Part shown: positions 9,063-18,283 of the stretch, piece by piece
Layout of the letters: each line of letters begins with the position of its first letter
Numbering within the stretch: position 1 is the stretch's first letter
Assembly (NCBI GenBank): GCA_017621845.1
Contig: JAGASI010000026.1
Coordinates: 19,873-83,872, forward strand
Length of the DNA stretch: 64,000 nucleotides
From: Muribaculaceae bacterium
GTDB taxonomy: Bacteria; Bacteroidota; Bacteroidia; Bacteroidales; Muribaculaceae
Direction: 5' to 3'
Program-made: the position numbers and the translations under genes
Notes under the pieces: generated by a model
Told to the model about the DNA's origin: nothing
The model's database searches: none
What the model saw: the letters and a program-made list of their open reading frames with translations, nothing else

Positions 9063-11018
9063 ATGGCAAAGAAGAAACTACATAAGGCGAGTCGGGTTAT
9101 GCCCAAGAGCGAACTTGACAGCGTTGCCCAAGCAAAGAAGATGTTGGGGCGCAACCGCGCATTTGAGGTGCTGTGGGAAGCGCAACAATATTGGTGGGCG
9201 ATGGAAACCTTTCGGCAAGACCGCGAGCGCAACAAGAACTACACCTACGGCAGGCAGTGGGATGATGTCATCTGCGTTGACGGCGTGAGCTTGAAAGAGG
9301 AGGATTATATCCGCAAGCAGGGCAATGTTCCGTTGAAGAACAATCTTATCCGGCGCATGGTGCAGGCCGTCCTCGGCGTGTACCGCAGTCAAGCCAAAGA
9401 GCCGACCTGCACGGCGCGTGACCGCGATGAGCAGAAGTATGGAGAAACGATGTCAACCGTGCTTCAGTGCAATATGCAGCTCAACCGCATGACTCGCATC
9501 AACGCCCGATGCATGGAGGAGTTCCTTATCTCCGGCTTCGTGGTACAGCGCAAGTGGTACGGATGGCGCGAGGACAAACTTGACTGTTGGACGGACTACG
9601 TTCAGCCCAACAATTTTTTCATAGACAACAATATGCGCGACTTCCGGGGATGGGACGTTTCCTGCCTCGGCGAGGTTCATGACATTTCGTTTGAGTCGCT
9701 GTGTCAGCGTTTCGCCCATAGTCCTGCGGACTTTGACCGTCTCGCCGACATATACCGCCTCGCACGCGACAAACGCGCACTGTCCACGGCCTATGAGGAT
9801 TTCGGCTATCCCTTGCAGGGGTATTATGATTTCCTCGTTCCGAGGGACACAAGCAGGTGCCGCGTGATTGAGGTGTGGCGCAAGGAGAGCAAGCCTCGCT
9901 ATCGCTGTCACGATGTAAACAGCGGTGACGTGTTCAAGGTAGACGTGGAGGACTTTGAGGAGTTTGTAGGTAGTGTGAACCGCAAACGCTTGGAGGACGC
10001 GCGAGAACTCGGCATGGCCGAGGAAGATGTGCCGCTCATCAAGTATGAATGGTTCATAGACTCCTATTGGTACTACTACTATCTGACTCCGTTCGGCGAT
10101 ATACTTGAGGAGGGAGAAACCCCCTACGAACACAAGAGCCACCCCTATGTGTTCCTCGCATATCCGTTTATTGACGGCGAGATACACTCGTTTGTCAGCA
10201 ACGTCATCGACCAACAGCGATACACCAACCGCCTCATCACCATGTACGATTGGATTATGCGAGCCTCGGCCAAGGGCGTGCTGCTGTTCCCGGAGGAGTG
10301 CCTGCCCAAGGGCATGAGCATGGAGGAAGTCGCGGACGAGTGGGCGCGGTTCAACGGCATCATCATGATAAAGACCCCCAAGGACGGCAGGACGATACCA
10401 CAGCAGATTGCCAACAACTGCACGCAAATCGGCATATCCGAGTTGCTGAATATGCAGTTGAAGTTCTTTGAGGATATATCGGGCGTGAACGGCGCATTGC
10501 AGGGCAAGCCGGGTTATTCGGGCATGTCGGCCTCGCTGTACAATCAGCAGGCGCAGAACGCCACCACCTCGCTCCTCGACCTGCTTGACACGTTCTCGGA
10601 GTTCATCCGTGACGGCGCGACCAAGGATGTCAAGAACATTCAGCAATTCTATGACACTCCGCGAGTATTCAACATCGCAGGCAAAAATTGCTCAATCGTT
10701 GAGTATGACCCGAAGAAAATCCGCAATGTTGAGTTTGACCTTTCCATCGTGGAGAGTACGGCCACTCCTACCTACCGCGCGATGGCGAACGAGATGCTCA
10801 TGGAATTGTGGAAAGCGCAGGCAATATCCGTGGAGCAACTTTTGGAACACGGCGATTTCCCATTCGGGGACGAACTCCTGCAAAGCATCAAAGCACAGCG
10901 CGAGCAGTTGGAGCAGGGTCAGATGCCCGAAGGTATCTCTCCCGAACTCGCACAGCAGGCACAGCAGGGCGCGAATATGCAGGCCGTGCAGAGCGCACAG
11001 CAGATGTTGGCGGCCTAA
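9063..11018 (+). CDS. Phage portal-like protein
   Basis: A 651-residue protein when started at the ATG at 9063 (MAKKKLHKAS). The open frame runs back to 8898, but that part overlaps the upstream gene and the palindrome, so 9063 is preferred. The content suits a portal: an N-terminal region with many aromatic and charged residues (WEAQQYWWAMETFRQDRERN), a middle beta-rich segment (WYGWREDKLDCWTDYVQP), and a helical C-terminus with SGMSASLYNQQAQNATTSLLDLLDTF, typical of portals that exit through a long helical domain, ending in a Gln/Ala-rich tail. Portals form the dodecameric DNA gate of the capsid and dock the terminase. The call rests on pattern and on the nearby terminase, not on a diagnostic motif. 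Confidence 0.65.
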   Translation: MAKKKLHKASRVMPKSELDSVAQAKKMLGRNRAFEVLWEAQQYWWAMETFRQDRERNKNYTYGRQWDDVICVDGVSLKEEDYIRKQGNVPLKNNLIRRMVQAVLGVYRSQAKEPTCTARDRDEQKYGETMSTVLQCNMQLNRMTRINARCMEEFLISGFVVQRKWYGWREDKLDCWTDYVQPNNFFIDNNMRDFRGWDVSCLGEVHDISFESLCQRFAHSPADFDRLADIYRLARDKRALSTAYEDFGYPLQGYYDFLVPRDTSRCRVIEVWRKESKPRYRCHDVNSGDVFKVDVEDFEEFVGSVNRKRLEDARELGMAEEDVPLIKYEWFIDSYWYYYYLTPFGDILEEGETPYEHKSHPYVFLAYPFIDGEIHSFVSNVIDQQRYTNRLITMYDWIMRASAKGVLLFPEECLPKGMSMEEVADEWARFNGIIMIKTPKDGRTIPQQIANNCTQIGISELLNMQLKFFEDISGVNGALQGKPGYSGMSASLYNQQAQNATTSLLDLLDTFSEFIRDGATKDVKNIQQFYDTPRVFNIAGKNCSIVEYDPKKIRNVEFDLSIVESTATPTYRAMANEMLMELWKAQAISVEQLLEHGDFPFGDELLQSIKAQREQLEQGQMPEGISPELAQQAQQGANMQAVQSAQQMLAA

Positions 11019-11037
11019 CGATACAGACCACCTTACC

Positions 11038-11068
11038 AAGCGGCTTCGGAAACGAGGCCGCTTTTTTT
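11038..11068 (+). terminator. Rho-independent terminator after portal gene
   Basis: An 11-bp stem (one G-U) with a GAAA loop at 11049-11052 is followed by seven T residues, 20 bp past the portal stop codon. On the other strand the same bases encode the last residues of the convergent terminase gene, so the hairpin and the terminase C-terminus share sequence. Confidence 0.85.
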
Positions 11069-12672
11069 GCGTGTCGCTGTCTGATTGCGCAGGATGAGGC
11101 GAGGCACATCCATTTCATAGAGGCAGATGTGCATACCTATGGCGCGAGTCATGAGCAAGTCATCATGATGGCCGATGACCGCGCCGTATGCTCCATTCTG
11201 TTTGCGCTCATATTGCAGGAACTCGTCAAGACACCTGCGGTCGCGCTCGGTGTAGAGTCGCTCACGGATGACCTTGACCAGAGTGGAGATAATCATCGGC
11301 TTTGTGGCCACGTTGGTATGGAAGCCGTATTTGCGCGGTATGCCCTGCCTTATCTCGTCCTCGGACTGACGGCGAGCGTAGAGGTTGGGATATACGGATG
11401 AAATCTGATTGAGGATGTACTGCGATTGGTCACCGCCCTCAACCTGCCTTTCCCGGTCATGCGTTTCAAGGGTGTTGGACTCGATGACAAGCAAGGACTC
11501 GTTGTAATAGGCCGCCACCTGCGCAGCTTTCCACGCGAGGCGGTCAATGTCGCAGTGGCCGTACCATTGAGCGACTACGGCAGGAGGCTCGCCGTCCATC
11601 ATGTTGAGGCGGTCAATAACCAAGATAACCGAGAAGTCGGCCTTGTCGGACCGGCCGCCCACGTCCACAACAGTGAGGTAGCGGTCGGTGACCTCATATT
11701 CATCATCAACCTCCGGCTTCGCCCAAATCCACAACTGACCCTGCCTGTCCTCGCTGAAACGCACGTTCTGCAACGCGCCCTCTCCCTCGTCATCATCGGC
11801 ATACACGTCACCGATGTAGCGAGGAGGCTTGCAGGTCTTGTCAAATTTCTCAACGAGGTAGCGGTCAAAGACCATAGTACCCGAATGGACGAACGCCTCA
11901 ACATCATCCGAGGGGAACTCGGAAGCCATGACTCCGTGGTCATTCTTGCCTGCGCGTTCCTGCACATACCAATTGATGGCCTCCAATGTCGCGCCCTTAT
12001 TCCACAGCCACCAAAGATAACGCCCCGGCTCCTCACGCGATGACATGACGTTGTCATTGTCGCGGTTGTCATAGAGCCATTGTGCGAACTTGCGAGCCTC
12101 GGCAGAGTTGGCGAACGGCAGGGAGTATTGCTCAATCTGATACCATGCGATGAAAAGAGCCTCAAACTGCGAGGGAATGTCGGGATTGGCGGCCGCGTTA
12201 TACTCGGTGTGGAAGAAATTGCCCGTGCCGTTTGCGGTGGACTCCATAACAATCATTGTGAGGGGCCGCAGGAGAATACCCGAGCAGGCAGAGCGCACGA
12301 TGTCCTCTGGGGATTTGCCCTCTGTCTTTTTCCAAATGCCGACCTCGGAAAGGTGGACGAGCGAGTAAGCACCGCCACGGCAACCATCGGGACGTTCAGC
12401 CGTACCAATCTTAATCTTGCAGTTGCGCTGTGGCACGCGCGAGGTAGAGCCGGACTTACCGACACCTACCAACTTCGGCTCATCAATCGAGTAAGGCTCA
12501 CCCATCTTGTGAAGCATCTCCACGGGATATTCCTTAATCATCGTGTCAAACATATCCTTGATTTCATCGGAGGCCGTTCCCTGATGTGCGATGATAAGAG
12601 AGTTAAGACCGCGCTTGTGCATCAACTGAAGCCACATCATGTAGAGCTGCGTTGTGGTGGAGCCGCCCCACT

Positions 12673-12682
12673 GACGCGCTTT
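12673..12682. other. Junction between two truncated phage genes
   Basis: These 10 bases can be read both as the Walker A start of the terminase on the minus strand (KAR then Q) and as the first recognisable codons of the tape-measure protein on the plus strand (D-A-L-Y). Left of it everything fits terminase; right of it everything fits tape measure. Neither gene has a proper start codon. Illegitimate recombination at microhomology or a chimeric join in assembly would both give this pattern. Confidence 0.75.
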
Positions 12683-14898
12683 ATAAGGCCGCAACCGATG
12701 AATCGAAGTCGAAGGACGAGCGCAAGGCCGCCGCAGAGCGGCTGCAGGCTCTCTATCCCGACTATTTCAAGAACCTTACCGCCGAGCAGATTCTTGTAGG
12801 TCAGGCTAAGACAGCCTACGACCAACTGCGCGACTCCATCATTGAAGTGGCCCGCGCACGTGCCGCCGCCGCCAAAATCGAGGAGAACGAGAAGGAACTT
12901 CTCACCCTCGAACAACAGGCGCCGGGCCTGAGGGCGACACGCGACCGCGACAAGGTGGCATACGATGCCGCCGTAGCCGACTGGGAACGTGCGAGGGAGA
13001 TGGAGAGCAACCAATCCTATACCAACTCCACCGATGCTGCGGCGGGTCAGGCCGTCAATGTCGCTCCTTACGCCCGTAAGGTGGCTTCCACCGGCGAGAC
13101 CTACAACGCTTCGGAAACGGCTTATCAGGCCAATCAGACTAAACAGCGGCAGCTCAGGGAGGCCAACGAGTTCCTGCGCGACAAATACAAGGTATCGGCA
13201 GACGCGCTCATGGAACCGCAGAATCCGAATGTCCCGACCGTCTACACCCCGACCGGGGGCAGTGGCGGCAGCGGCGGCTCCGGCGCATCTACCGACAAGT
13301 TCGCCGCCGAGAAGGACTGGCGCGAACAACAGGAGGCTGTCGCACGTATCAGCTACGCCACCGGCGAATCTGACTATCTCGCATACACGAAGCGTATGGA
13401 CGAGATAGCCGTTGAGTTCTATGAGAAGCAGTTGCTCCACACAGACCTCACGGAAACGGAGCGTCTGAAAATCACCGCCGAGTGGCGCGAGGCGCAGAAG
13501 AAACAGGCCGAGGATGCGACAGCGGAGAGCGTCGAGGCAGAGAATAAACGCTACAATACCGAACTGGCTCAGTTGAAGCAGTTCTACATCGACGGCTCTA
13601 TCTCCAAAGAGACATACGACCTCAAAATAGAGGAGGCGGAGATTGAACACCAGCGCAAGCTCGTGGCCGCCACCGCCGAGGGCAGCAAGGAGCGACTGGA
13701 GGCCGAGCGGCAGTTGCAGTCCCTTCTGATCGCGCAGATGCAGCGCAAACAGCAGGAGACCGAACGCCTCGAAGCGAAGTATGCGGCAATGAAAAAGGAT
13801 TACTTCGGCGACAATCCGCAGGAGGCTCAGGCTAAGTATGACGCCGACCTCGCTCTCCTTCAGGTGGTCTACGACCGCGAGATTGCCGCCGCAGGTGATA
13901 ATGCCGCTGAAAGGCTCCGCATCGAGGAGGCTTTCGAGAAAGCCAAGCTCGCCCTGAAAAAGAAGTACGGCCTTCTCGCCGAGGAGGACACGCGCAACGC
14001 TATGGAGCGTGGCATCGCCGACTCCGTGGAGTGGCTTAACTCCGACGGAGGCAAGGCCATCACCGGCTCGCTCGAAACGCTCACTTCGGGGATGTCGGCT
14101 GTGTTCTCGCAGCTCTCGTCGATGATACAGGCCGAACTGGAGATACAGACAGCGTCAATCAACAAACGCTATGACGCTGAAATCAGCCGTGCCGAGGGAA
14201 ACACCTACAAGGTGAAGAAGCTCGAACGCGACAAGGAGAAGGAGATTGCCAAAGCCAAGAAGGAGGCCAACCGCAAGATGTTCGCCATGCAGGTGATACA
14301 GGCCGTGGCGCAGACCGCGACCAACGCCCTTAACGCCTACGGCTCGGCTGCCGCCGTGCCCGTCGTCGGTTATATCCTGGCGCCTATCGCGGCGGCTATG
14401 GCCGTGGCCGCTGGTGCCATCCAAATCGCCGCCATCAAGAAGCAGCAACAGGCTTCCGAGGCCCAGGGCTATCAGTCCGGCGGCTTCACTCCGCAGGGCA
14501 GGGCTGACGAAGTGGCCGGTGTCGTTCACAAAGGGGAATGGGTCGCTTCGCAGCGACTTGTCAATAATCCCCGAACCCGCCCGCTGTTGGAGGCGCTGGA
14601 CTATGCGCAGCGAACCAACACTATCGGCTCCATCACTTCCGCCGATGTGTCGCGCACGATTACTGCTCCCGCAGTACTGGCCGCACAGCCTCAGGCCCCA
14701 ACCATCGTGAACAACACCTATAATTCCACTCCGTCAGCCGACAACTCCGAATTGACTTCGACAATCCGGCAGTTGAAAGACCGTCTGAACGAGCCATTTG
14801 TAACCGTGAACACCGTTACCGGCGATCACGGCATCCAACAGGCACAGGACGAATACGACCGACTCATGAAGAATAAATCCCCCAAATCAAGGAAATAA
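12673..14898 (+). pseudogene. Phage tape-measure protein, N-terminus missing
   Basis: About 741 residues of a tail length (tape-measure) protein, starting abruptly at DALYKAATDESKSKDERK. The only possible starts are within antisense terminase sequence, such as the TTG at 12652. It is rich in Ala, Glu, Lys and Gln with long coiled coils. Near residue 200 there is a GGSGGSGGSG linker. A hydrophobic stretch (VPVVGYILAPIAAAMAVAAG) near residue 565 is typical of the membrane-active part of tape measures, and is followed by a Gly-rich region (GFTPQGRADEVAGVVHKGEW) found near the end of many Bacteroides prophage tape measures. It overlaps the next gene by one base (TAATG). Its intact form would scaffold a siphovirus or myovirus tail. 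The missing N-terminus could be of considerable length. Confidence 0.75.
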
Positions 14899-16715
14899 TG
14901 CAGATATACGTCAACAACAAACTGGCCGCACTCAAAAAGGGTACTTCCTTTGAGTACGTTTCCGAGAATCGCCTGTTTTCAGGCAGTGACGGCTACACCC
15001 TCACTATCACATTCCCATTGAAGGGCTGTCCCGAAAACATCGCTATCTTCGGCCATATCAACCGGGCAGATGTAGCCGCAAAGAAAGTTATCTTCGACTG
15101 CGAGATACGCGACAAGGGCTTCTACAAGTTCGGCTCTATCACCATCACCGAAATCTCCGAAGCCGAGGTCAAGACGCAGTTCCTCGAAGGACGCTCAGAA
15201 CAGAACTTTGACAAGACCTTCGACAAGGTCTATATCAATGAACTTGACCTCGGCGCTCCGGCTACCACCTACAAATCCGGCATCACTCCGGCCAATGCCT
15301 GGTACCCCGAATATTCGGGGTGCAAGTATGTTGCCCTGCCGTGGGTCAACGACTATTCGGGAAACATACAGAACAAGGCTGAGCATATTGTCGATGACGC
15401 CGTGCAGAACAGGTCGCATTACGAGTGGAGCGAGGACACCACCGGCTTGTCGTGGCAGCCGTATCTTCTTTACATCACAAAGAAGATATGCGAGGCCGTC
15501 GGCTATACCCCCGACTTCTCCAAGTGGGAGGAAGTGGAGGAATACAGGTATCTCCTTATCTGCAACACACTCCCTCATGCGTGGTATATGCCCGCTTTTG
15601 CCAACGCTCTGCCGCATTGGACGGTAGAGGAATATTTTGAGAAACTTGAATTGTTCCTCGGCGGTGAGTTCGACTTCGACCACCGGGGCAAGCGCATCAC
15701 GTTTGCCTTCACTCAGGCGACTTTGGCCGCGAAGCGTCCCGTCTGCCTTGAAGACGTGGTCGAGGAACACTCCACCGAGGTAAAGGTCGATGATGACCGT
15801 TGCGAGTATCTGGAATCGAAGAATCTTGTCTACAAGGACTGCGACCATGAAATGTGGAAGTTCTACTCCTGCGACTGGTTCATCAAGGGCTGGCAAAATA
15901 GAGTGGTTCGCTACGACTCAATGCGAGAACTGTTGGCTGCCAATCAGGGTTACAGAACGTGGAACGGTCAGCACCACCGCGACAACCGCATAGACAAGCT
16001 GCTCTATGCCGCCGACTGCGACGCTTACTTCGTTATCCGTCCTGTCAGCCGTCAGCAGGTAGTGGAATGGAGGGGCAAGATTATCTATGTCTATTATCTT
16101 TACAAGTGCCGTCTGCAGCCGGTCAATCTCTTTGGCGGGCGTATCGTCAGCGAGGACGAGGATGCCGAGCAGGTGGAGATTGAATTTGTTCCGGCATGGG
16201 TGGACGATACCGAGGAAAAATACGGTCGTGTGCTTTTCCTTTCCTTCTCCGGCTACGATGAAGACACCAACACCACGAGCGAGAACGACAACGACCATCC
16301 GTTTCAGAAGACTCATACCGTCTCGTCGCTTGAAGCCGGGGAGAAGGAGAAGAAATCGGAATACTACGACCGCATCTATATCGGCTGGTACGATGGCTCA
16401 AACTACTATCAGGGAAGCCACCTGCCTTACCCCAATGTTGAGAACATCGTTATCGCCGATGACTGGAGCAATTTCAGCTACGCACATTTCTCCCTGCGCA
16501 TCAACGACCGGCAGATAAGGAGGGGGCAGATTATCCACAACATCGAGCCGAAAATGAAAACGACCTTTAAGTTTATCGCCGACAACATCCCCGATGTACG
16601 CTCTGTTTTCCTCATCCGAGGCAAACGCTATGTCTGCGAAAAACTAACTGCGACATTCACGGAGAACGGAATGTCGCAGCTAATCAAGGGCGTTTTCTAC
16701 CCGATAAAGAATTAA
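14898..16715 (+). CDS. Phage tail/baseplate-like protein downstream of tape measure
   Basis: A 605-residue protein whose ATG overlaps the tape-measure stop by one base, indicating translational coupling. It starts MQIYVNNKLAALKKGTSFEY, and sequences of this kind follow tape-measure genes in Bacteroides prophages, the position normally held by distal-tail or tail-hub proteins. It is rich in aromatic residues and beta-strand patterns, with no membrane segments or signal peptide. A terminator lies just downstream, so it ends the tail transcript in this fragment. The assignment rests mainly on position and general composition; a precise role (distal tail versus hub) cannot be decided from the sequence alone. 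Confidence 0.6.
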   Translation: MQIYVNNKLAALKKGTSFEYVSENRLFSGSDGYTLTITFPLKGCPENIAIFGHINRADVAAKKVIFDCEIRDKGFYKFGSITITEISEAEVKTQFLEGRSEQNFDKTFDKVYINELDLGAPATTYKSGITPANAWYPEYSGCKYVALPWVNDYSGNIQNKAEHIVDDAVQNRSHYEWSEDTTGLSWQPYLLYITKKICEAVGYTPDFSKWEEVEEYRYLLICNTLPHAWYMPAFANALPHWTVEEYFEKLELFLGGEFDFDHRGKRITFAFTQATLAAKRPVCLEDVVEEHSTEVKVDDDRCEYLESKNLVYKDCDHEMWKFYSCDWFIKGWQNRVVRYDSMRELLAANQGYRTWNGQHHRDNRIDKLLYAADCDAYFVIRPVSRQQVVEWRGKIIYVYYLYKCRLQPVNLFGGRIVSEDEDAEQVEIEFVPAWVDDTEEKYGRVLFLSFSGYDEDTNTTSENDNDHPFQKTHTVSSLEAGEKEKKSEYYDRIYIGWYDGSNYYQGSHLPYPNVENIVIADDWSNFSYAHFSLRINDRQIRRGQIIHNIEPKMKTTFKFIADNIPDVRSVFLIRGKRYVCEKLTATFTENGMSQLIKGVFYPIKN

Positions 16716-16738
16716 GAATACAACACCGGGTAACAAGA

Positions 16739-16769
16739 AAAGAGGTCATTTCGGCCTCTTTCTCTTTTT
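16739..16769 (+). terminator. Rho-independent terminator after tail gene
   Basis: A 7-bp stem AAAGAGG/CCTCTTT (16739-16745 and 16755-16761) is followed by a T-rich run (16762-16769), 24 bp after the tail gene stop codon. Confidence 0.8.
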
Positions 16770-16779
16770 GTTGTTTTTA

Positions 16780-16913
16780 TTGGTTCTAAATTGGTTCTTA
16801 ATTTTCTATTATTACATTGTACTCTCTGTATATCAATAGGGTAACGAATATATTTATAATCTCGAGATAGATGTTTGATGCTATGTTTGATAGAGATTTA
16901 CTCTGTGTTTGAT
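16780..16913. repeat. Short direct repeats upstream of the integrase remnant
   Basis: TTGGTTCT occurs at 16780-16787 and 16791-16798. TGTTTGAT occurs three times, at 16872-16879, 16884-16891 and 16906-16913. The surrounding 180 bp is AT-rich and lies between the tail terminator and the integrase start. Arm-type integrase binding sites or part of an attachment site would look like this, but no core site could be identified because its partner is not visible. Confidence 0.4.
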
Positions 16914-16952
16914 ATAAAAATCAACATGTAAATCATTAATAACAAGTTAAAT

Positions 16953-17330
16953 ATGGCAACATTCAAAGCCTGTGTCAGAACACCGAGGAATGATGGTCTT
17001 TACTCAGTGTTCATCAGAGTCACACATAACAGGGTGGCAAGATACATTGCCACAAACAAGACCATTGACATTTCATTTTCCAAATATGCCATGAGATATG
17101 TATTCAGTATGGCTGATGATTGGGGGATGAAAAGGAACTCCAATAACTATAAATGGGCTTTGATGTCTCTTGAAAAGTTTTTGGAGAAGAAGAATGTAAT
17201 GTTCTCTGACCTTACCACTACCACAATACAAAACTGGATTAATTCATTATCCAAGACAAGTGGAGCAAGAAGACATAGCGCAGCTGTTTGTCTCCGAATT
17301 TGTTGTCTGTCGCGTTCATTCCCGAGTTGA
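16953..17330 (+). pseudogene. Tyrosine recombinase/integrase remnant
   Basis: Residues 1-38 (MATFKACVRTPRNDGLYSVF onward) are the arm-binding domain of a Bacteroides-type tyrosine integrase, and residues 39-106 (ISFSKYA, NYKWALMSLEKFLE, MFSDLTTTTIQNWINSLSKT) are the core-binding SAM-like domain. Relatives carry roughly 50-70 residues between these parts, so an in-frame internal deletion near base 17,064 is likely. After ARR (near base 17,271) similarity stops and the whole catalytic domain with its R-H-R-Y residues is absent. The protein cannot be an active recombinase. The start ATG and leader look intact. It most likely belonged to the prophage or to another integrated element at this site. 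Confidence 0.75.
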
Positions 17331-17640
17331 CGGTTAGTAGTGATACGAAAAAAGCGTGGAATGATGTTCTTGTTTATCTTCAAGGAGGCATCGCCAAAAG
17401 CCTAACACAGAATAAACAGTCCACTTCCACGTCTAATCGGATATCGATACCCCTTGTCGGGGAGTGGATATGCGATAAGCATGAGCGTTTTATTGACTGC
17501 TCTCTCCTTCTGTGTTTTGAAATTGGCGATTTCCTTGAAAAGGATAAAGCAAAAAACGCTTTTTGATATGTCTGCCCACTTCCGTGAGCATTGCAAAATT
17601 AGCAATCCTCGTTAAATCCTCCAAACTTTTAACGATAATA
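17272..17640. other. Gap with no recognisable gene
   Basis: This stretch follows the broken end of the integrase. A plus-strand open frame (17288-17566, 92 codons) and minus-strand frames (17402-17605 and 17490-17795) overlap one another, and none resembles a known family to me. It probably holds the scar of the deletion that removed the integrase catalytic domain plus other degraded sequence. Confidence 0.4.
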
Positions 17641-17672
17641 TTTGTTTGTGAAATAAAAAGCATATAACTTTG
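17641..17672 (+). promoter_or_regulatory. Bacteroidetes promoter of the toxin-antitoxin pair
   Basis: TTTG at 17641-17644, a 20-bp spacer, and TAACTTTG at 17665-17672 match the -33/-7 consensus. The antitoxin ATG is 20 bp downstream, leaving a very short leader, where the antitoxin or the complex could bind for autoregulation. Confidence 0.75.
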
Positions 17673-17691
17673 CAATATTAATGATAGCACT

Positions 17692-17946
17692 ATGGAAGTA
17701 GCAATAAAAAGAAAATCGGCAATGTTCCGGTTGCGTACCGAATTATTGGAACGTCTTAAACAATTGGCAGCGAGAGATAACCGTAGCCTCAACAACTATG
17801 TTGAAACCATTCTTATGGATGTGGCCTACAATACGCCCAATGCAACAACGGTCGCTGCGATAAAAGAAGCACAAGATGAGTCTACTCTCTCCACTGTTAA
17901 TATGGATAGTTATGATTCGTTCCTTAGTTCTTTAGGCGTTAAATGA
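17692..17946 (+). CDS. Ribbon-helix-helix antitoxin
   Basis: An 84-residue protein with an N-terminal RHH/Arc-like DNA-binding pattern: a short strand (AIKRKSAMFRLR) followed by two helices (ELLERLKQLAARDNRS and LNNYVETILMDV). The C-terminal half is acidic and presumably wraps the toxin. It overlaps the next gene by four bases (ATGA at 17943-17946), the usual order of type II modules. It should neutralise the YafQ-like toxin and repress its own promoter just upstream. It sits immediately beside the integrase remnant, so it may have arrived with the mobile element. Confidence 0.8.
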   Translation: MEVAIKRKSAMFRLRTELLERLKQLAARDNRSLNNYVETILMDVAYNTPNATTVAAIKEAQDESTLSTVNMDSYDSFLSSLGVK

Positions 17947-18218
17947 AAGAGATAAAAAGTGGCAGGCAGTTCAAGAAGGACTTGAAGCGCTATGCCAACC
18001 AGCCGAAGAAGCTAAGAGAGCTTTATGAGTTTGTAGATAATTATCTTAAAACAGGTGCGGAAATTCCTCCCGAATATCATGCGCACATGTTGACTGGCGA
18101 TTATGCCGGACACATGGAGTGCCATATTCAAGGTGACTATCTATTGATTTGGATAGATGAAGCTTTAGATGTAGTGAAGCTAATTCGATTAGGTAGTCAT
18201 TCCGAATTGTTCGGATAA
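17943..18218 (+). CDS. YafQ/RelE-family mRNA interferase toxin
   Basis: A 91-residue protein of the RelE/ParE superfamily, closest to YafQ: KEIKSGRQFKKDLKRYANQP at the N-terminus and HAHMLTGDYAGHMECHIQGD in the middle. The residues expected for YafQ catalysis are visible: His48, His61, Asp65, His86 and Phe90. YafQ-type toxins cut mRNA at the ribosomal A site. It is translated from an ATGA overlap with its antitoxin and followed by a terminator. Both genes look intact. Confidence 0.85.
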   Translation: MKEIKSGRQFKKDLKRYANQPKKLRELYEFVDNYLKTGAEIPPEYHAHMLTGDYAGHMECHIQGDYLLIWIDEALDVVKLIRLGSHSELFG

Positions 18219-18240
18219 TATTAGCATATAAGATTTGATT

Positions 18241-18283
18241 CCCGGTAGCCCCTGACACCGTCAAGCTATCGGGTTTAGTTTTT
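18241..18283 (+). terminator. Terminator of the toxin-antitoxin operon
   Basis: CCCGGTAGC (18241-18249) pairs with GCTATCGGG (18265-18273) with one G-U, followed by TTTAGTTTTT. It lies 22 bp after the toxin stop codon. Confidence 0.75.

Larger units (their letters stand above)
11033..12682 (-). pseudogene. Phage terminase large subunit, N-terminus missing
   Basis: About 549 residues recognisable as a large terminase (ATPase plus nuclease that packages DNA into the prohead). The visible sequence begins inside the Walker A region (KARQWGGSTTTQ), where intact relatives have an extra N-terminal segment. The ATPase part includes LVHLSEVGIW (Walker B-like) and MESTANGTGNFFH (coupling motif-like). 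The nuclease part has VVDVGGRSDKADFSVI and VIESNTLE (acidic residues), then IGHHDDLLMTRAIG near the end. No proper start exists: the frame runs through a TTG at 12692-12694 into antisense of the tape-measure gene. It is convergent with the portal gene, unusual because these genes normally share a strand. The N-terminus was lost at the junction near 12,673-12,682. Confidence 0.8.

Noticed and set aside
9453..10646. A 397-codon minus-strand open frame inside the portal gene
   Set aside because: Antisense to the portal frame, no motif; same cause as above.
12652..12672. TTG start of the tape-measure frame
   Set aside because: These codons are antisense to terminase Walker A sequence, so the start is an accident of the junction.
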